Shown: one piece after another, positions 16,779 to 25,237 of the stretch
Numbering within the stretch: position 1 is the first letter of the stretch
How the letters are laid out: every line of letters begins with the position of its first letter
DNA from: Halorussus salinisoli
GTDB taxonomy: Archaea > Halobacteriota > Halobacteria > Halobacteriales > Haladaptataceae
DNA length: 64,000 nt
Direction: 5' to 3'
Assembly: GCA_005239435.1 (NCBI GenBank)
Contig: SZNP01000006.1
Location: forward strand, 301,080 to 365,079
Position numbers and translations under genes: made by a program
Notes under the pieces: model-generated
The model's input: the letters and a program-made list of their open reading frames with translations, nothing else
Database searches by the model: none
Told to the model about the DNA's origin: nothing

Positions 16779-17911
16779 CCTTTGAGACCGCTCCCGGTGA
16801 GGGGGACCACTACCTCGTCGTCTCTGTCGAGGACGCCGCGCTCGCGGAGTTCCGCGAGCGCGGCGGGCGCGACCGCGGAGGTCGGTTCGACGTAGAACCC
16901 GCCGCGGCGCAGGCGGTCGAGGGCGTCTGCGACCGGTTCGGCGTCGAGCGCGATGGCGTCCCCGTCGGTCTGCTCGACGGCGTCGAGAATCTGGTCCTTC
17001 CGCGCGGGGTCGAGAATCTGGATGCCGTCGGCGACCGAGTTGTCGCCTCCGCTCGCTTCGCTCCCGTGTAACTCCTCGGCGACGGGCGCGTACCCGGCGG
17101 CCTGCGCGCCGAGCAGGCGGGGCATCCGGTCGGTCCACCCGGCCTCCTTCAGCGCGCGGAAGCCCCGGTAGGCCCCGAGGAAGAGCGTGCCGTGACCCAA
17201 GGGAGTGACCACGGCGTCGGGGACTTCCCAGTCGCGCTGTGCCGCGACCTCGAAGGCGAAGGTGGCGGTGCCCGCGAAGAACGCCGGATTCCACGCGTGG
17301 CTGGCGTACCAGTCCTCGCTGTCCTCGTCGTCCGACTCCACGGCCTCGATGCAGGCGTCGGTCACGTCCTGGCGAGTGCCTTCGACTCGGACGGGGGTCG
17401 CGCCGACGCGCTCGATGGCCGCCAACTTCGACTCCTTCGCGTCGGCCGGGACGTAGATGTCGGCGTCGATTCCGGCGCGGGCGGCGTACTGGGCGATGGC
17501 CGCACCCGCGTTGCCCGAGGAGTCCTCGACGACCTTCTCGACGCCCAGCTCGGCGGCCCGCGAGAGGGTCGTGGTCGCGCCGCGGTCCTTGAAACTCCCG
17601 GAGGGGAAGACGTACTCCAGTTTGAACTGGACGTTCTCGCTCCAATCGGCGGTGTCCGCGTTTTGGAGCGGTGTGAACCCCTCTCCGAGCGAGACCCGTG
17701 ACGAAACTGGCAGAAACTCCTCGAAGGCCCACAGGCCCGCACGGGTGTCGATTTCCGCGAAGTCGGGCGCGGGACCCTCGGGCAGCGGTCGGTCGGCGAA
17801 TTCGAGGGGGTGGCCGCAGTCGCACCGCCACGGTTCGTCGGGGCCGGCGTCGTAGGTTCGGCCGCAGTCGGGACACGAGAGGTCGGACGGGGAGGAGAGG
17901 TCCACCGACAT
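16775..17911 (-). CDS. thrC: Threonine synthase-type PLP enzyme
   Basis: This 378-residue fold-type II PLP enzyme makes threonine from O-phosphohomoserine. An N-terminal zinc ribbon (C13, C16, C30, C32) precedes the catalytic domain, as in archaeal ThrC. The PLP lysine is K108 in PSGSFKDRGA. The cofactor-binding SSGNAGAA loop follows (about 129-136), and a C-terminal VVPLTGSGLKG motif closes the site. Cysteate synthase and other ThrC paralogues share this layout, so the substrate is likely but not proven. It starts 3 bp after the upstream deacylase stop and overlaps the Nudix gene by 4 bp. Confidence 0.88.
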   Translation of the reverse strand: MSVDLSSPSDLSCPDCGRTYDAGPDEPWRCDCGHPLEFADRPLPEGPAPDFAEIDTRAGLWAFEEFLPVSSRVSLGEGFTPLQNADTADWSENVQFKLEYVFPSGSFKDRGATTTLSRAAELGVEKVVEDSSGNAGAAIAQYAARAGIDADIYVPADAKESKLAAIERVGATPVRVEGTRQDVTDACIEAVESDDEDSEDWYASHAWNPAFFAGTATFAFEVAAQRDWEVPDAVVTPLGHGTLFLGAYRGFRALKEAGWTDRMPRLLGAQAAGYAPVAEELHGSEASGGDNSVADGIQILDPARKDQILDAVEQTDGDAIALDAEPVADALDRLRRGGFYVEPTSAVAPAALAELRERGVLDRDDEVVVPLTGSGLKG

Positions 17912-17914
17912 CGG

Positions 17915-18871
17915 TCAGAACTCGTCGACGTCGGTGCCGACCGAGCAGACGTACTCGCCCGTGGCGACCTGCGGGAGTCGGCGTGAGCGCCAGAAGATAC
18001 CGCCGTCGTCGGCCGTCACCTCGGCCTTCAACTGGCCGAAGGGGTCGGTCACCTCGAATATCACGTCGCCGGTCTCGACCACGTCGCCGAGGTCCTTTCG
18101 GAACCGGACGAGTCCGCCCGAGGGCGACCCGTAGCGGTCGAATCCAGTGGCGCGAGTCTGGGAATCGAGCGTCACCTCGCCGTCGAGGAACCCGTAGTAG
18201 CGCAGGACGTTGAACACGCCCTCGACGCCGTACTGGATGCTCTCTTCGTCCCATCCGACGCATCCGCCGAGTTCGGGGTCGATGGTCGGGATGCCCTCGT
18301 CCGGGCCTGCCCGAGCGAGTTGGCCCTCCGGTCCCTTCTGGTCGAGGACGTGACCGCAGTCGAACACCTTGGCGAGTTCGAGACACTCGTCGTGGAGGCG
18401 GTGGCGCTGGCCGCACCGCACTCGGACCTCGTTGAGCATCCGACTCGTCGAACCTTGGTGGAGGTCCAGGATGAGGTCGGCCCGCGAGGCCGCCGCGAAG
18501 GTGGCTGCCGCGATTCGTTCGCTGGAGGTCCCCGACTCGTCGCCGGGGTAGGTGCGATTCATCTTGGTGTCGTCGATGGGGTTGCGGTGTTCGGCCACCT
18601 GAAACGCGTGGTAGTTGACGATGCCGACCACGAGAATCGTTCCGGAGAGGTCCTCGGGCGGAATCTGGGGGACGGCCCGCCGAATCACGCCGAGTCCGTT
18701 CAGTTCGTCGCCGTCGCTAACTGCCTGTACGTACAGCGTCGGCCCGTCCTCCGCTCCGTTGATGACCGCGACGGGGAGACCGAAGTCACCGCCATCGCGC
18801 GTTTCGCCGACCTGCAACCGCCCGGTGTCCATCTCGCCGGGGGTCGCACTCGCCGTTCCGAGCGTCTTCAT
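17915..18871 (-). CDS. Succinylglutamate desuccinylase/aspartoacylase family deacylase
   Basis: This 318-residue member of the zinc-dependent M14-like deacylase group (COG3608 type) has conserved blocks LYVQAVSDGDELNG (about 47-59), NRTYPGDESG (105-114) and LILDLHQG (133-140). A C-terminal barrel-sandwich part ends in an ATGEYVCSVGTDV strand. The usual first zinc ligand is the histidine of an HGDE motif; here the residue is D53 (DGDE), while E56 and H138 are kept. The actual substrate is unknown. It is the first gene of a minus-strand operon with thrC and a Nudix gene (3-bp gap to thrC). Confidence 0.85.
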   Translation of the reverse strand: MKTLGTASATPGEMDTGRLQVGETRDGGDFGLPVAVINGAEDGPTLYVQAVSDGDELNGLGVIRRAVPQIPPEDLSGTILVVGIVNYHAFQVAEHRNPIDDTKMNRTYPGDESGTSSERIAAATFAAASRADLILDLHQGSTSRMLNEVRVRCGQRHRLHDECLELAKVFDCGHVLDQKGPEGQLARAGPDEGIPTIDPELGGCVGWDEESIQYGVEGVFNVLRYYGFLDGEVTLDSQTRATGFDRYGSPSGGLVRFRKDLGDVVETGDVIFEVTDPFGQLKAEVTADDGGIFWRSRRLPQVATGEYVCSVGTDVDEF

Positions 18872-18980
18872 TACCCATAACGGACGCCTACACGCCCTTT
18901 AGCGGTTCGGTCTCGGCGAAGTGTGGACGACCGTACGGCCGACCCCGAGAGTTTTGACGGCCGCCTGCAATCACTCCCGT

Positions 18981-20300
18981 ATGGCGACCGACCGAGAGCG
19001 AGCAGACCCCTTCGCCGCGTTTCGGCAGTTCCTCGCGCTGGAGCGCGACGTGCTGGTCCTCTCGCTGGCGATGTTCGCGTTCAGTCTCGGCTTCCAGATG
19101 ACCGGCCGATACATGGGCCGCTATCTCGAAGTCCTCGGCGCGGGGAGTCTCGTCATCGGCTTCTACGGGAGTCTGGGCAACCTCATCGGCGCGGTCTACC
19201 CCTACCCCGGCGGGGCCATCTCGGACCGAATCGGCTCCCGGACCGCGCTGACCGCGTTCGGTCTCGCCTCGACGCTGGGTTTCCTGCTGTGGTTTCTCGC
19301 GCCCGAGTTCACCTTCCTGCCGGTTCCGGGATGGGCGTGGATTTTCGTCGGTCTCCTGCTCGCCCAAGCGTGGAAGTCGTTCGGACTCGGCGCGACCTTC
19401 GCCATCGTCAAGCAGAGCGTCCCGCCCGAAGAGTTGGCGACCGGGTTCGCCAGCACCGAGACGTTCCGCCGGACCGCGTTCCTTCTCGGCCCCCTCGTCG
19501 CGGCGGGCCTGCTGGCGATGTACGAGTTCGAGGTCGGCTTCCGGTACGTGCTGGCGGTCGCGGCCGGATTCGGCCTGCTGGCGACCGTCGTTCAGTATCT
19601 CCTGTACGACGCCAGCGAGGACTCGTTCGGCAAGTCGTTCGAGGGCGTCCAGCAGGTGCTTTCGGACCTCCGAGGGATGCCCGAGACCCTGCGACCGCTG
19701 CTGGTCGGCGACACCCTCGTCCGGTTCGCCAACGGGATGGTCTACGTCTTCGTCGTCCTCGTGGTGACGAACGTGCTGGAGGTCAGCGCGAGGCTTCCGG
19801 TCGTGGGACTCCTCGGACCCGACGCCTTCTTCGGGGTGCTCCTCGCGGTCGAGATGGCGGTCGCGCTGCTGGTGATGATTCCGGTCTCGAAGTTGGCCCA
19901 GCGGTTCGGTCTCAAGCCGGTCGTCGCGCTCGGGTTCGTCGTCTACGCCGTGTTCCCCGCGCTGCTGGTCAACGCGCCCGAGGGCGGCCTGACCGTGGCG
20001 GGAGTCGCCCTCTCGGAGACCGCGTCGGTCACGCTCCTGTTCGGTTTCTCCGGCCTCCGGTTCGCTGGCCTGCCCGCGCACAAGGCGCTCATCGTCGGCC
20101 CGGCCGAGGAGAACGCCGGGGGTCGCGTCGTGGGGTCGTACTACCTCGCGCGGAACGCGGTGGTCATCCCGAGCGCGGCCATCGGCGGGTGGCTGTACGG
20201 TCTCTCACCGGAGTTGGCGTTCGGCCTGGCGACCGTAGTCGGACTGGTCGGAACCGGCTACTTCCTCGTCTTCGGGAAGGACTTGCCCGCGTATCAGTGA
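18981..20300 (+). CDS. MFS transporter
   Basis: This 439-residue major facilitator protein has about 12 membrane helices. The MFS signature between helices 2 and 3 reads GAVYPYPGGAISDRIGSR, a variant of GxLaDrxGrk. It is probably a drug or metabolite exporter; the substrate is unknown. The ATG at 18981 gives a short polar N-terminus before helix 1 (VLVLSLAMFAFSLGFQM). An upstream in-frame GTG would add 20 unlikely residues. It diverges from the deacylase operon across 109 bp and is not obviously co-regulated with it. Confidence 0.85.
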   Translation: MATDRERADPFAAFRQFLALERDVLVLSLAMFAFSLGFQMTGRYMGRYLEVLGAGSLVIGFYGSLGNLIGAVYPYPGGAISDRIGSRTALTAFGLASTLGFLLWFLAPEFTFLPVPGWAWIFVGLLLAQAWKSFGLGATFAIVKQSVPPEELATGFASTETFRRTAFLLGPLVAAGLLAMYEFEVGFRYVLAVAAGFGLLATVVQYLLYDASEDSFGKSFEGVQQVLSDLRGMPETLRPLLVGDTLVRFANGMVYVFVVLVVTNVLEVSARLPVVGLLGPDAFFGVLLAVEMAVALLVMIPVSKLAQRFGLKPVVALGFVVYAVFPALLVNAPEGGLTVAGVALSETASVTLLFGFSGLRFAGLPAHKALIVGPAEENAGGRVVGSYYLARNAVVIPSAAIGGWLYGLSPELAFGLATVVGLVGTGYFLVFGKDLPAYQ

Positions 20301-20518
20301 CGACTCGAACGGTTCGAGACGCGTTCCCGGCGTCGGCCAGCGTACAACAGCGACCAGACGAGGAACAGGGTGCCGAGCCATCCGACGACGACGAGGGCGA
20401 GCACGTTCCAGGGCAGGGAGACTATCATACTGGAAGCCAGCGCCGCCAGCGGCTTTCCTATGCGTCGGGTAAGTTCGCGGGTCGCCTCGACGGTGTCACT
20501 CCGCCGTAACCGCTTCAT
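20294..20518 (-). CDS. Small membrane protein (hypothetical)
   Basis: This 74-residue protein has an amphipathic basic N-terminus and two adjacent hydrophobic stretches, about 26-40 and 43-62 (LALVVVGWLGTLFLVWSLLY). The tail is arginine-rich. It overlaps the end of the MFS gene by 7 bp on the opposite strand. The ATG at 20518 is used; a GTG four codons earlier is also possible. No family is recognised. Coding potential is modest. Confidence 0.45.
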   Translation of the reverse strand: MKRLRRSDTVEATRELTRRIGKPLAALASSMIVSLPWNVLALVVVGWLGTLFLVWSLLYAGRRRERVSNRSSRH

Positions 20519-20662
20519 CGGGGCCTCCACGCCCGGATTCGAGGTTAAACACCTCGTATACCGCGTCGAACTGCCGTCCGGGTCCGACCGCTCACCGGCC
20601 TCGGACGCTCGACGCTTCCGCTTCCCGAACTCCTTTCACCCGACCGAGAATACCACCGATAG

Positions 20663-21943
20663 ATGTCGTTTCGGGCCTCGTTCGCCGACCTCCGGGAGTT
20701 CGACCGCGCGGTGTTCGTCGTGGCCGCGGCGCGGTTCGTCAACGTCCTCGGGTCGGGCATCGTCTACCCGTTCGCCACGCTCTACTTCTACGGCGAGGTC
20801 GGCATCGCGTTCACCCTCGTGGGGACCGGCCTGTTCGCCAACAGCGTGGCGACCGCGGGCGGGAATCTCGTCGGCGGGTACCTCGCCGACCGGTACGGCC
20901 GCAAGCCCGTGATGGTGGCGAGCATGGCGCTGTCTGCCCCGACGCTGGCGTCCTACGCGCTCGTGACGACCGCGCCGACGTTCGTCGCGGTGGCGACTGC
21001 GGCCGGACTCGCGGCAGGGTTGTTCGCTCCGGCGAGTCAAGCGATGGTCGCCGACCTGACGCCCGACGCGGACCGCGAGCAGGCCTACGGACTCCTGAAG
21101 GTCGCCAGCAACGCCGGATTCGGGTCGGGGTTCGTCGTCGGCGGCGTCCTCTACGGTTTCGCCCAGACCGCCGTCTTCGTCGCCGACGGCCTGACCAGCG
21201 GCGTGGTCGCCGTTCTGCTCGCGGTCGCGCTTCCGCGAGTCGCCGGAGGTGGGGAAGTCGAAGGAGTCGGCGAGTCCGGTGGTGCCGAGGACGCCGATAC
21301 CTCGTTCGCCGCGACCCTGCGCGAGTGGAGTCGGGCGGTCACGCAACCCACGATTCTGGCGCTCGCGGTGTTGAACGTCGGGTTCGCGATCGCCTACGCC
21401 CAGATGCAGAGTACGGTCCCGGTGTTCGCCGAGCAGACCTTCGGCCTGACCAGCGAGCAGTTGGGGACCCTCTACGTGCTGAATCCGCTGGTCATCGTCG
21501 TCTTCCAGCTTCCCGTGGTGTCGTGGGTCCGGTCGTGGCGGCGGACCCGCGGACTGGCGCTCTCGGCGGGGTTCTGGGCCGCGAGTTTCGTCGCTATCGT
21601 CTTCGCGCAGGGCGCGCCCGTCCTGCTCGGCGTCGGGTTGGTCGGGGCGTTCCTCGTCCTCCGGACGGTGGGCGAGATTCTCCACTCGCCGCTCATCACC
21701 GCGCTGGCGAGCGACCTGGGGACCGTCGAGGAGCGCGGGTCGCAGCTCTCCGTCCTCGAAATCGCCAAGCGAGTCGGGTTCGGTATCGGGCCGGTCGTCG
21801 GCGGAGCCTTCTTCGACTACGGCGTCGAGGCCCTGCTCTGGCCCGCGCTGGTAGTACTGAGCCTCCTGCTCGGCGTCGGCGTGCTGTCGCTGGAACGACG
21901 GGTCTCTCCGGCGGCCAACGGGCGGGGTGGAGTAGCGGACTGA
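20663..21943 (+). CDS. MFS transporter (multidrug-like)
   Basis: This 426-residue major facilitator protein has about 12 helices. The canonical motif A reads GGYLADRYGRKPVM (about residues 72-85), and motif-like SQAMVADLTPDADREQAYG lies near helix 4. This resembles 12-helix multidrug exporters (DHA1 type). An acidic cytoplasmic linker (about 195-212) separates the two halves. It is the second MFS gene on the same strand, about 360 bp after the first, but the two are not close paralogues by eye. The substrate is unknown. Confidence 0.87.
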   Translation: MSFRASFADLREFDRAVFVVAAARFVNVLGSGIVYPFATLYFYGEVGIAFTLVGTGLFANSVATAGGNLVGGYLADRYGRKPVMVASMALSAPTLASYALVTTAPTFVAVATAAGLAAGLFAPASQAMVADLTPDADREQAYGLLKVASNAGFGSGFVVGGVLYGFAQTAVFVADGLTSGVVAVLLAVALPRVAGGGEVEGVGESGGAEDADTSFAATLREWSRAVTQPTILALAVLNVGFAIAYAQMQSTVPVFAEQTFGLTSEQLGTLYVLNPLVIVVFQLPVVSWVRSWRRTRGLALSAGFWAASFVAIVFAQGAPVLLGVGLVGAFLVLRTVGEILHSPLITALASDLGTVEERGSQLSVLEIAKRVGFGIGPVVGGAFFDYGVEALLWPALVVLSLLLGVGVLSLERRVSPAANGRGGVAD

Positions 21944-22159
21944 GCTTCGACACGCGAGTTCTGCGCCACGAGTCGTTGGCTCGAACAGCAGGTAGCTTCC
22001 CGTCCGAACGAGACAACGAAATGGGTTCGATACATAGGTAAACAAGTTTTAAGCAATTGTATAGAAACCCGAAGGAGCGGCACGCCCGCTCGAATCGGTC
22101 TCCACGTCGAAAACTCACGAACCGACGCGCCTTTCATCCGGCCGTCCTAACCCTCGAAC

Positions 22160-22426
22160 GTGTCCGAGAACGTCCCCGAGCGCCCGCGAGCGAACTTCGT
22201 GGCGGCGCTGAACGTCCGGCGGAACGCCATCCGCGGGTTCGCCTTCAGCCTGTTCGTCACCGCGGCGGTACTCGTGCTGTTCGTCTTCCTGCCGGGGGCG
22301 CGTCGGCCGACGCCCTACTACTTCGCGCTGGCGTTCGTCCTCGTCACGTCGCTGGGTGCGCTGGCGACGACGGTGCTGACGCTGATTTCGGCGTATCGGT
22401 TGGCACGAGAGACCGACCTCGATTGA
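22160..22426 (+). CDS. Small membrane protein
   Basis: This 88-residue protein starts at GTG 22160. It has a polar N-terminus (about 25 residues) and two membrane helices, AFSLFVTAAVLVLFVFLPG and a second helix around 54-78 ending in a charged tail. This two-helix layout is common among small haloarchaeal membrane proteins of unknown function. The AT-rich stretch at about 22035-22065 may be its promoter. It faces the PhoU/TrkA-C gene across 260 bp that includes a dispersed hairpin element. Confidence 0.6.
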   Translation: MSENVPERPRANFVAALNVRRNAIRGFAFSLFVTAAVLVLFVFLPGARRPTPYYFALAFVLVTSLGALATTVLTLISAYRLARETDLD

Positions 22427-22519
22427 GTCGGCGCAGGCTACGGTGATGGGAATTTGGAGACAGGAAAGAAGCTAGCTTCAGGCTCGAGCAAAGGAGTCTC
22501 CACACAGCACCGCAACAGC

Positions 22520-22614
22520 CTCGCACCTCCCCACCCTCCTCACTCCCTCGCTTCGCTCGGTCGTTCGTCCCTCGCACGGTTGGCGCGGCACAACTGCACG
22601 CCGCGCCAGCACGC
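22520..22614 (-). repeat. Dispersed hairpin element, copy B
   Basis: Read on the minus strand, this starts with the same GCGTGCTGGCGCGG as copy A at 13186. It then has a 7-bp stem (22601-22607 with 22582-22588, 12-base loop), an AACCGTGCGAGGG block and a GGTGGGGAGG block in the same order. It begins 72 bp after the stop of the minus-strand PhoU/TrkA-C gene. The placement relative to the gene end matches copy A. Confidence 0.6.
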
Positions 22615-22686
22615 GCCGGGTCGAGCGACCAAGCCAGTGCACGCCGAGATGAGAGCAGACGCTAGTGCCGAGTCAGAGTAAATCGA

Positions 22687-23904
22687 CTACTCCGCCGAGT
22701 ATTCCGCACCGGTCAGTTCCGCCAGTCGCTCCGCGCCCGACCGAGTACCCTTGGCGATGAACACGTCGCCCGCGCGGAGTTCCGTCTCGGGACCGGGCTG
22801 GATTATCCAGTTGCGTTCGCCGTCTTCCGAGCGCCGGACTGCGATGACGCGCATCCCCGTCTCGGTCTTGACCTCCCGGTCACCCAGCGTCACGCGGTCG
22901 AACTCGCTGTCCGGCGCGACCGTGAGACGGACGATGACCTCGTCGCTCTCCTCGACGGCCTGCTCCACGACGGGATGGGTTCCGAGCCCTCGGAGGACGC
23001 CCTCGCTGATTTCGACCGCGGCGTCGCTGATGACCTCCGTGGCGTTGGCGAGGTGGACGAGTCCCCGGAGCGAGACGGGGTCGTCAACGCGGGCGGCCGC
23101 ACGGAGCGTCCACGCCTCGAACCTCGACTGGAGGGCGTCGACCTCGGCTTCGAGTTCGACCACCTCCTCGGCGACCTCCGCGCTGTCGAAGAGGACGCTC
23201 CCGTAGGCGAGGTCCACCGCGAGTTCGCTGATGTTCTTCATCAGGACGATGGAATCGACCGCTCGCTCCAGGTCCTCGATGCCGGGTTCCGGCGGGTCTG
23301 GCGGTTCGTAGGTCGCGCCGGTCGCGCGCCGGTACACGTCGGCGACGCCCTCTTCGGGACCGCGCAGGAGGACGGTGTCTCCGGCTTCGAGAGCGGTGTC
23401 TCGGTCCGGGTTCGTGATCCAGTCGTCGGCCCGCCGGATGGCGATAATTCGGACACCGGTCTCGGTCTCGACGTTCAGGTCGCCCAAGGTTCGTCCGGCG
23501 AGCGACGAGTCGGCGGCGACTTCCGCGCGGACGAGCGTCTCGACCGCCTCGGGGAGTGCGGCCCGCATCGCGTCCGGCAGGCCGATGTCCTCCAGGACGA
23601 CCTTGGCGATGTCGCCCGCGGCGTCGCTGATCTTCTCGGCCGCGCCGACGACGCCGAGGACGGGAGCCAACTGCTCGGTGTCCTCCGGGCTTCTTGCGGC
23701 CATCAGGAGGCTCATCCGGGCCTGCATCTGAAGCACGTCCATCCGGGCTTCGAGGTCCAGCACCTCGCGGGCGATGTCGTCGCTGCCGTTGAGTACCGCC
23801 GAAAACGAGAGGTCGATGAGGAGTTCGGCCGTGTCCTTCATCTCCGCCAGCACCGCTTTGACGCTGACGGGTTCGTACTTCACCTCGCCGCCGGACGGGT
23901 CCAT
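22687..23904 (-). CDS. Tandemly duplicated PhoU-TrkA-C protein (potassium channel regulator-like)
   Basis: This 405-residue soluble protein is built of two copies of the same unit. In each, a PhoU-like helical domain (about 10-110 and 215-315; DTAELLIDLSFSAVLNGSD and NISELAVDLAYGSVLFDS) is followed by a TrkA-C domain. The TrkA-C domains are about 120-190 and 325-398, with TLGDLNVETETGVRIIAIRR and TLGDREVKTETGMRVIAVRR. TrkA-C domains bind small ligands such as cyclic di-AMP or nucleotides and gate potassium transport. No channel gene adjoins it here, so it would act in trans. No membrane helix is present. The ATG at 23904 opens the first PhoU unit directly. Confidence 0.85.
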   Translation of the reverse strand: MDPSGGEVKYEPVSVKAVLAEMKDTAELLIDLSFSAVLNGSDDIAREVLDLEARMDVLQMQARMSLLMAARSPEDTEQLAPVLGVVGAAEKISDAAGDIAKVVLEDIGLPDAMRAALPEAVETLVRAEVAADSSLAGRTLGDLNVETETGVRIIAIRRADDWITNPDRDTALEAGDTVLLRGPEEGVADVYRRATGATYEPPDPPEPGIEDLERAVDSIVLMKNISELAVDLAYGSVLFDSAEVAEEVVELEAEVDALQSRFEAWTLRAAARVDDPVSLRGLVHLANATEVISDAAVEISEGVLRGLGTHPVVEQAVEESDEVIVRLTVAPDSEFDRVTLGDREVKTETGMRVIAVRRSEDGERNWIIQPGPETELRAGDVFIAKGTRSGAERLAELTGAEYSAE

Positions 23905-24017
23905 GGCTCAGTGTTGTGCGTCTCTGGATAAAAACGTTCGTAGGGTGTTGGATGGAAATCCGAAAAGACCGAAACGAAAGATAATCCTTTTCCGGTCATG
24001 CCGAGAAGTATCAGGGT

Positions 24018-25157
24018 ATGTCAGAAGAGGTCAAGAAAGGGTTAGAGGGCGTCGTCGTCGCAGAATCAGGGCTCAGCTTCATCAATGGCGACGAGGGTCG
24101 CCTGATCTACCGCGGGTACGAAATCGAGGACCTCGCCCGGGACGCGAGCTACGAAGAGGTCCTCTACCTGCTCTGGCACGGCGAACTCCCCACCCGGGAC
24201 GAGCTCGACGAGTTCTCCGAGTCGATGGCCGCCGAGCGCGAGATCGACGAGGACGTGCTCGACACGGTTCGGAAACTCGCCGAGGCCGACGAGAAGCCGA
24301 TGGCCGCGGTCCGGACCGCGGTGTCGATGCTCTCGGCCTACGACCCCGACGACTCCGAGGCCGACCCCACCGACCGCGAGGTCAACCTCCGGAAGGGTCG
24401 GCGCATCACCGCAAAGGTTCCGACCGTCGTCGCCGCGTTCAAGCGCATCCGGAACGGTAACGACCCGGTCGAACCCCGCGAAGACCTCGGCCACGCCGAG
24501 AACTTCCTCTACATGCTCAACGACGAGGAACCCGACGAGGTGCTGGCCGAGACGTTCGACATGGCGCTGGTCCTCCACGCCGACCACGGCCTGAACGCCT
24601 CGACGTTCTCCTCGATGGTGACCTCCTCCACGCTGTCGGACGTCCACAGCGCGGTCACCAGCGCGGTCGGCACCCTCGCCGGACCGCTCCACGGCGGCGC
24701 GAACGCCAACGTCATGAAGATGCTGAAGGAACTCGACGAGAGCGGCAAGGACGCCAAGACGTGGGTCGACGACGCCCTCGAACGCGGCGACCGCATCATG
24801 GGCTTCGGCCACCGCGTCTACAACGTCAAGGACCCCCGCGCGAAGATTCTCGGCGAGAAGAGCGAGGAACTCGGCGAGGCCGCGGGCGACACCAAGTGGT
24901 ACGAGATGTCGGTCGCCATCGAGGAGTACATGCAGGAAGAGAAGGGTCTCGCACCGAACGTGGACTTCTACTCGGCCTCGACCTACTACCAGATGGGAAT
25001 CCCCATCGACCTCTACACCCCCATCTTCGCCATGTCCCGGGTCGGCGGTTGGATCGGCCACGTGCTGGAGCAGTACGAGGACAACCGCCTGATTCGACCC
25101 CGTGCGAAGTACACCGGGTCGAAGCAGGAAGAGTGGGTTCCCATCGACGAGCGGTAG
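24018..25157 (+). CDS. citZ: Citrate synthase
   Basis: This 379-residue enzyme condenses oxaloacetate and acetyl-CoA in the TCA cycle. Family blocks are GLSFINGDEGRLIYRGYEIEDLA near the N-terminus, GPLHGGANANVMKML with a catalytic histidine (about 216-230), GFGHRVYNVKDPRAKIL (about 258-274) and APNVDFYSASTYYQMG with the catalytic aspartate. The length matches the archaeal/Gram-positive short type. 2-Methylcitrate synthase has a near-identical layout, so minor activity with propionyl-CoA cannot be excluded. The gene stands alone. It starts at an ATG six bases after a CAGGG stretch. Confidence 0.94.
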   Translation: MSEEVKKGLEGVVVAESGLSFINGDEGRLIYRGYEIEDLARDASYEEVLYLLWHGELPTRDELDEFSESMAAEREIDEDVLDTVRKLAEADEKPMAAVRTAVSMLSAYDPDDSEADPTDREVNLRKGRRITAKVPTVVAAFKRIRNGNDPVEPREDLGHAENFLYMLNDEEPDEVLAETFDMALVLHADHGLNASTFSSMVTSSTLSDVHSAVTSAVGTLAGPLHGGANANVMKMLKELDESGKDAKTWVDDALERGDRIMGFGHRVYNVKDPRAKILGEKSEELGEAAGDTKWYEMSVAIEEYMQEEKGLAPNVDFYSASTYYQMGIPIDLYTPIFAMSRVGGWIGHVLEQYEDNRLIRPRAKYTGSKQEEWVPIDER

Positions 25158-25237
25158 AAGTTCCCGTCAGGTGTCTCCCTTTTCGAGGCTATCGAGTCGT
25201 CGATAGCCTCACCACTTCGGTGTGAGTTCCGGGTTCG

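Noticed and set aside
20301..20662. Alternative plus-strand genes between the two MFS transporters
   Set aside because: Plus-strand frames here overlap into the second MFS gene in the wrong frame and are arginine-rich. Only the small minus-strand membrane protein has any support.
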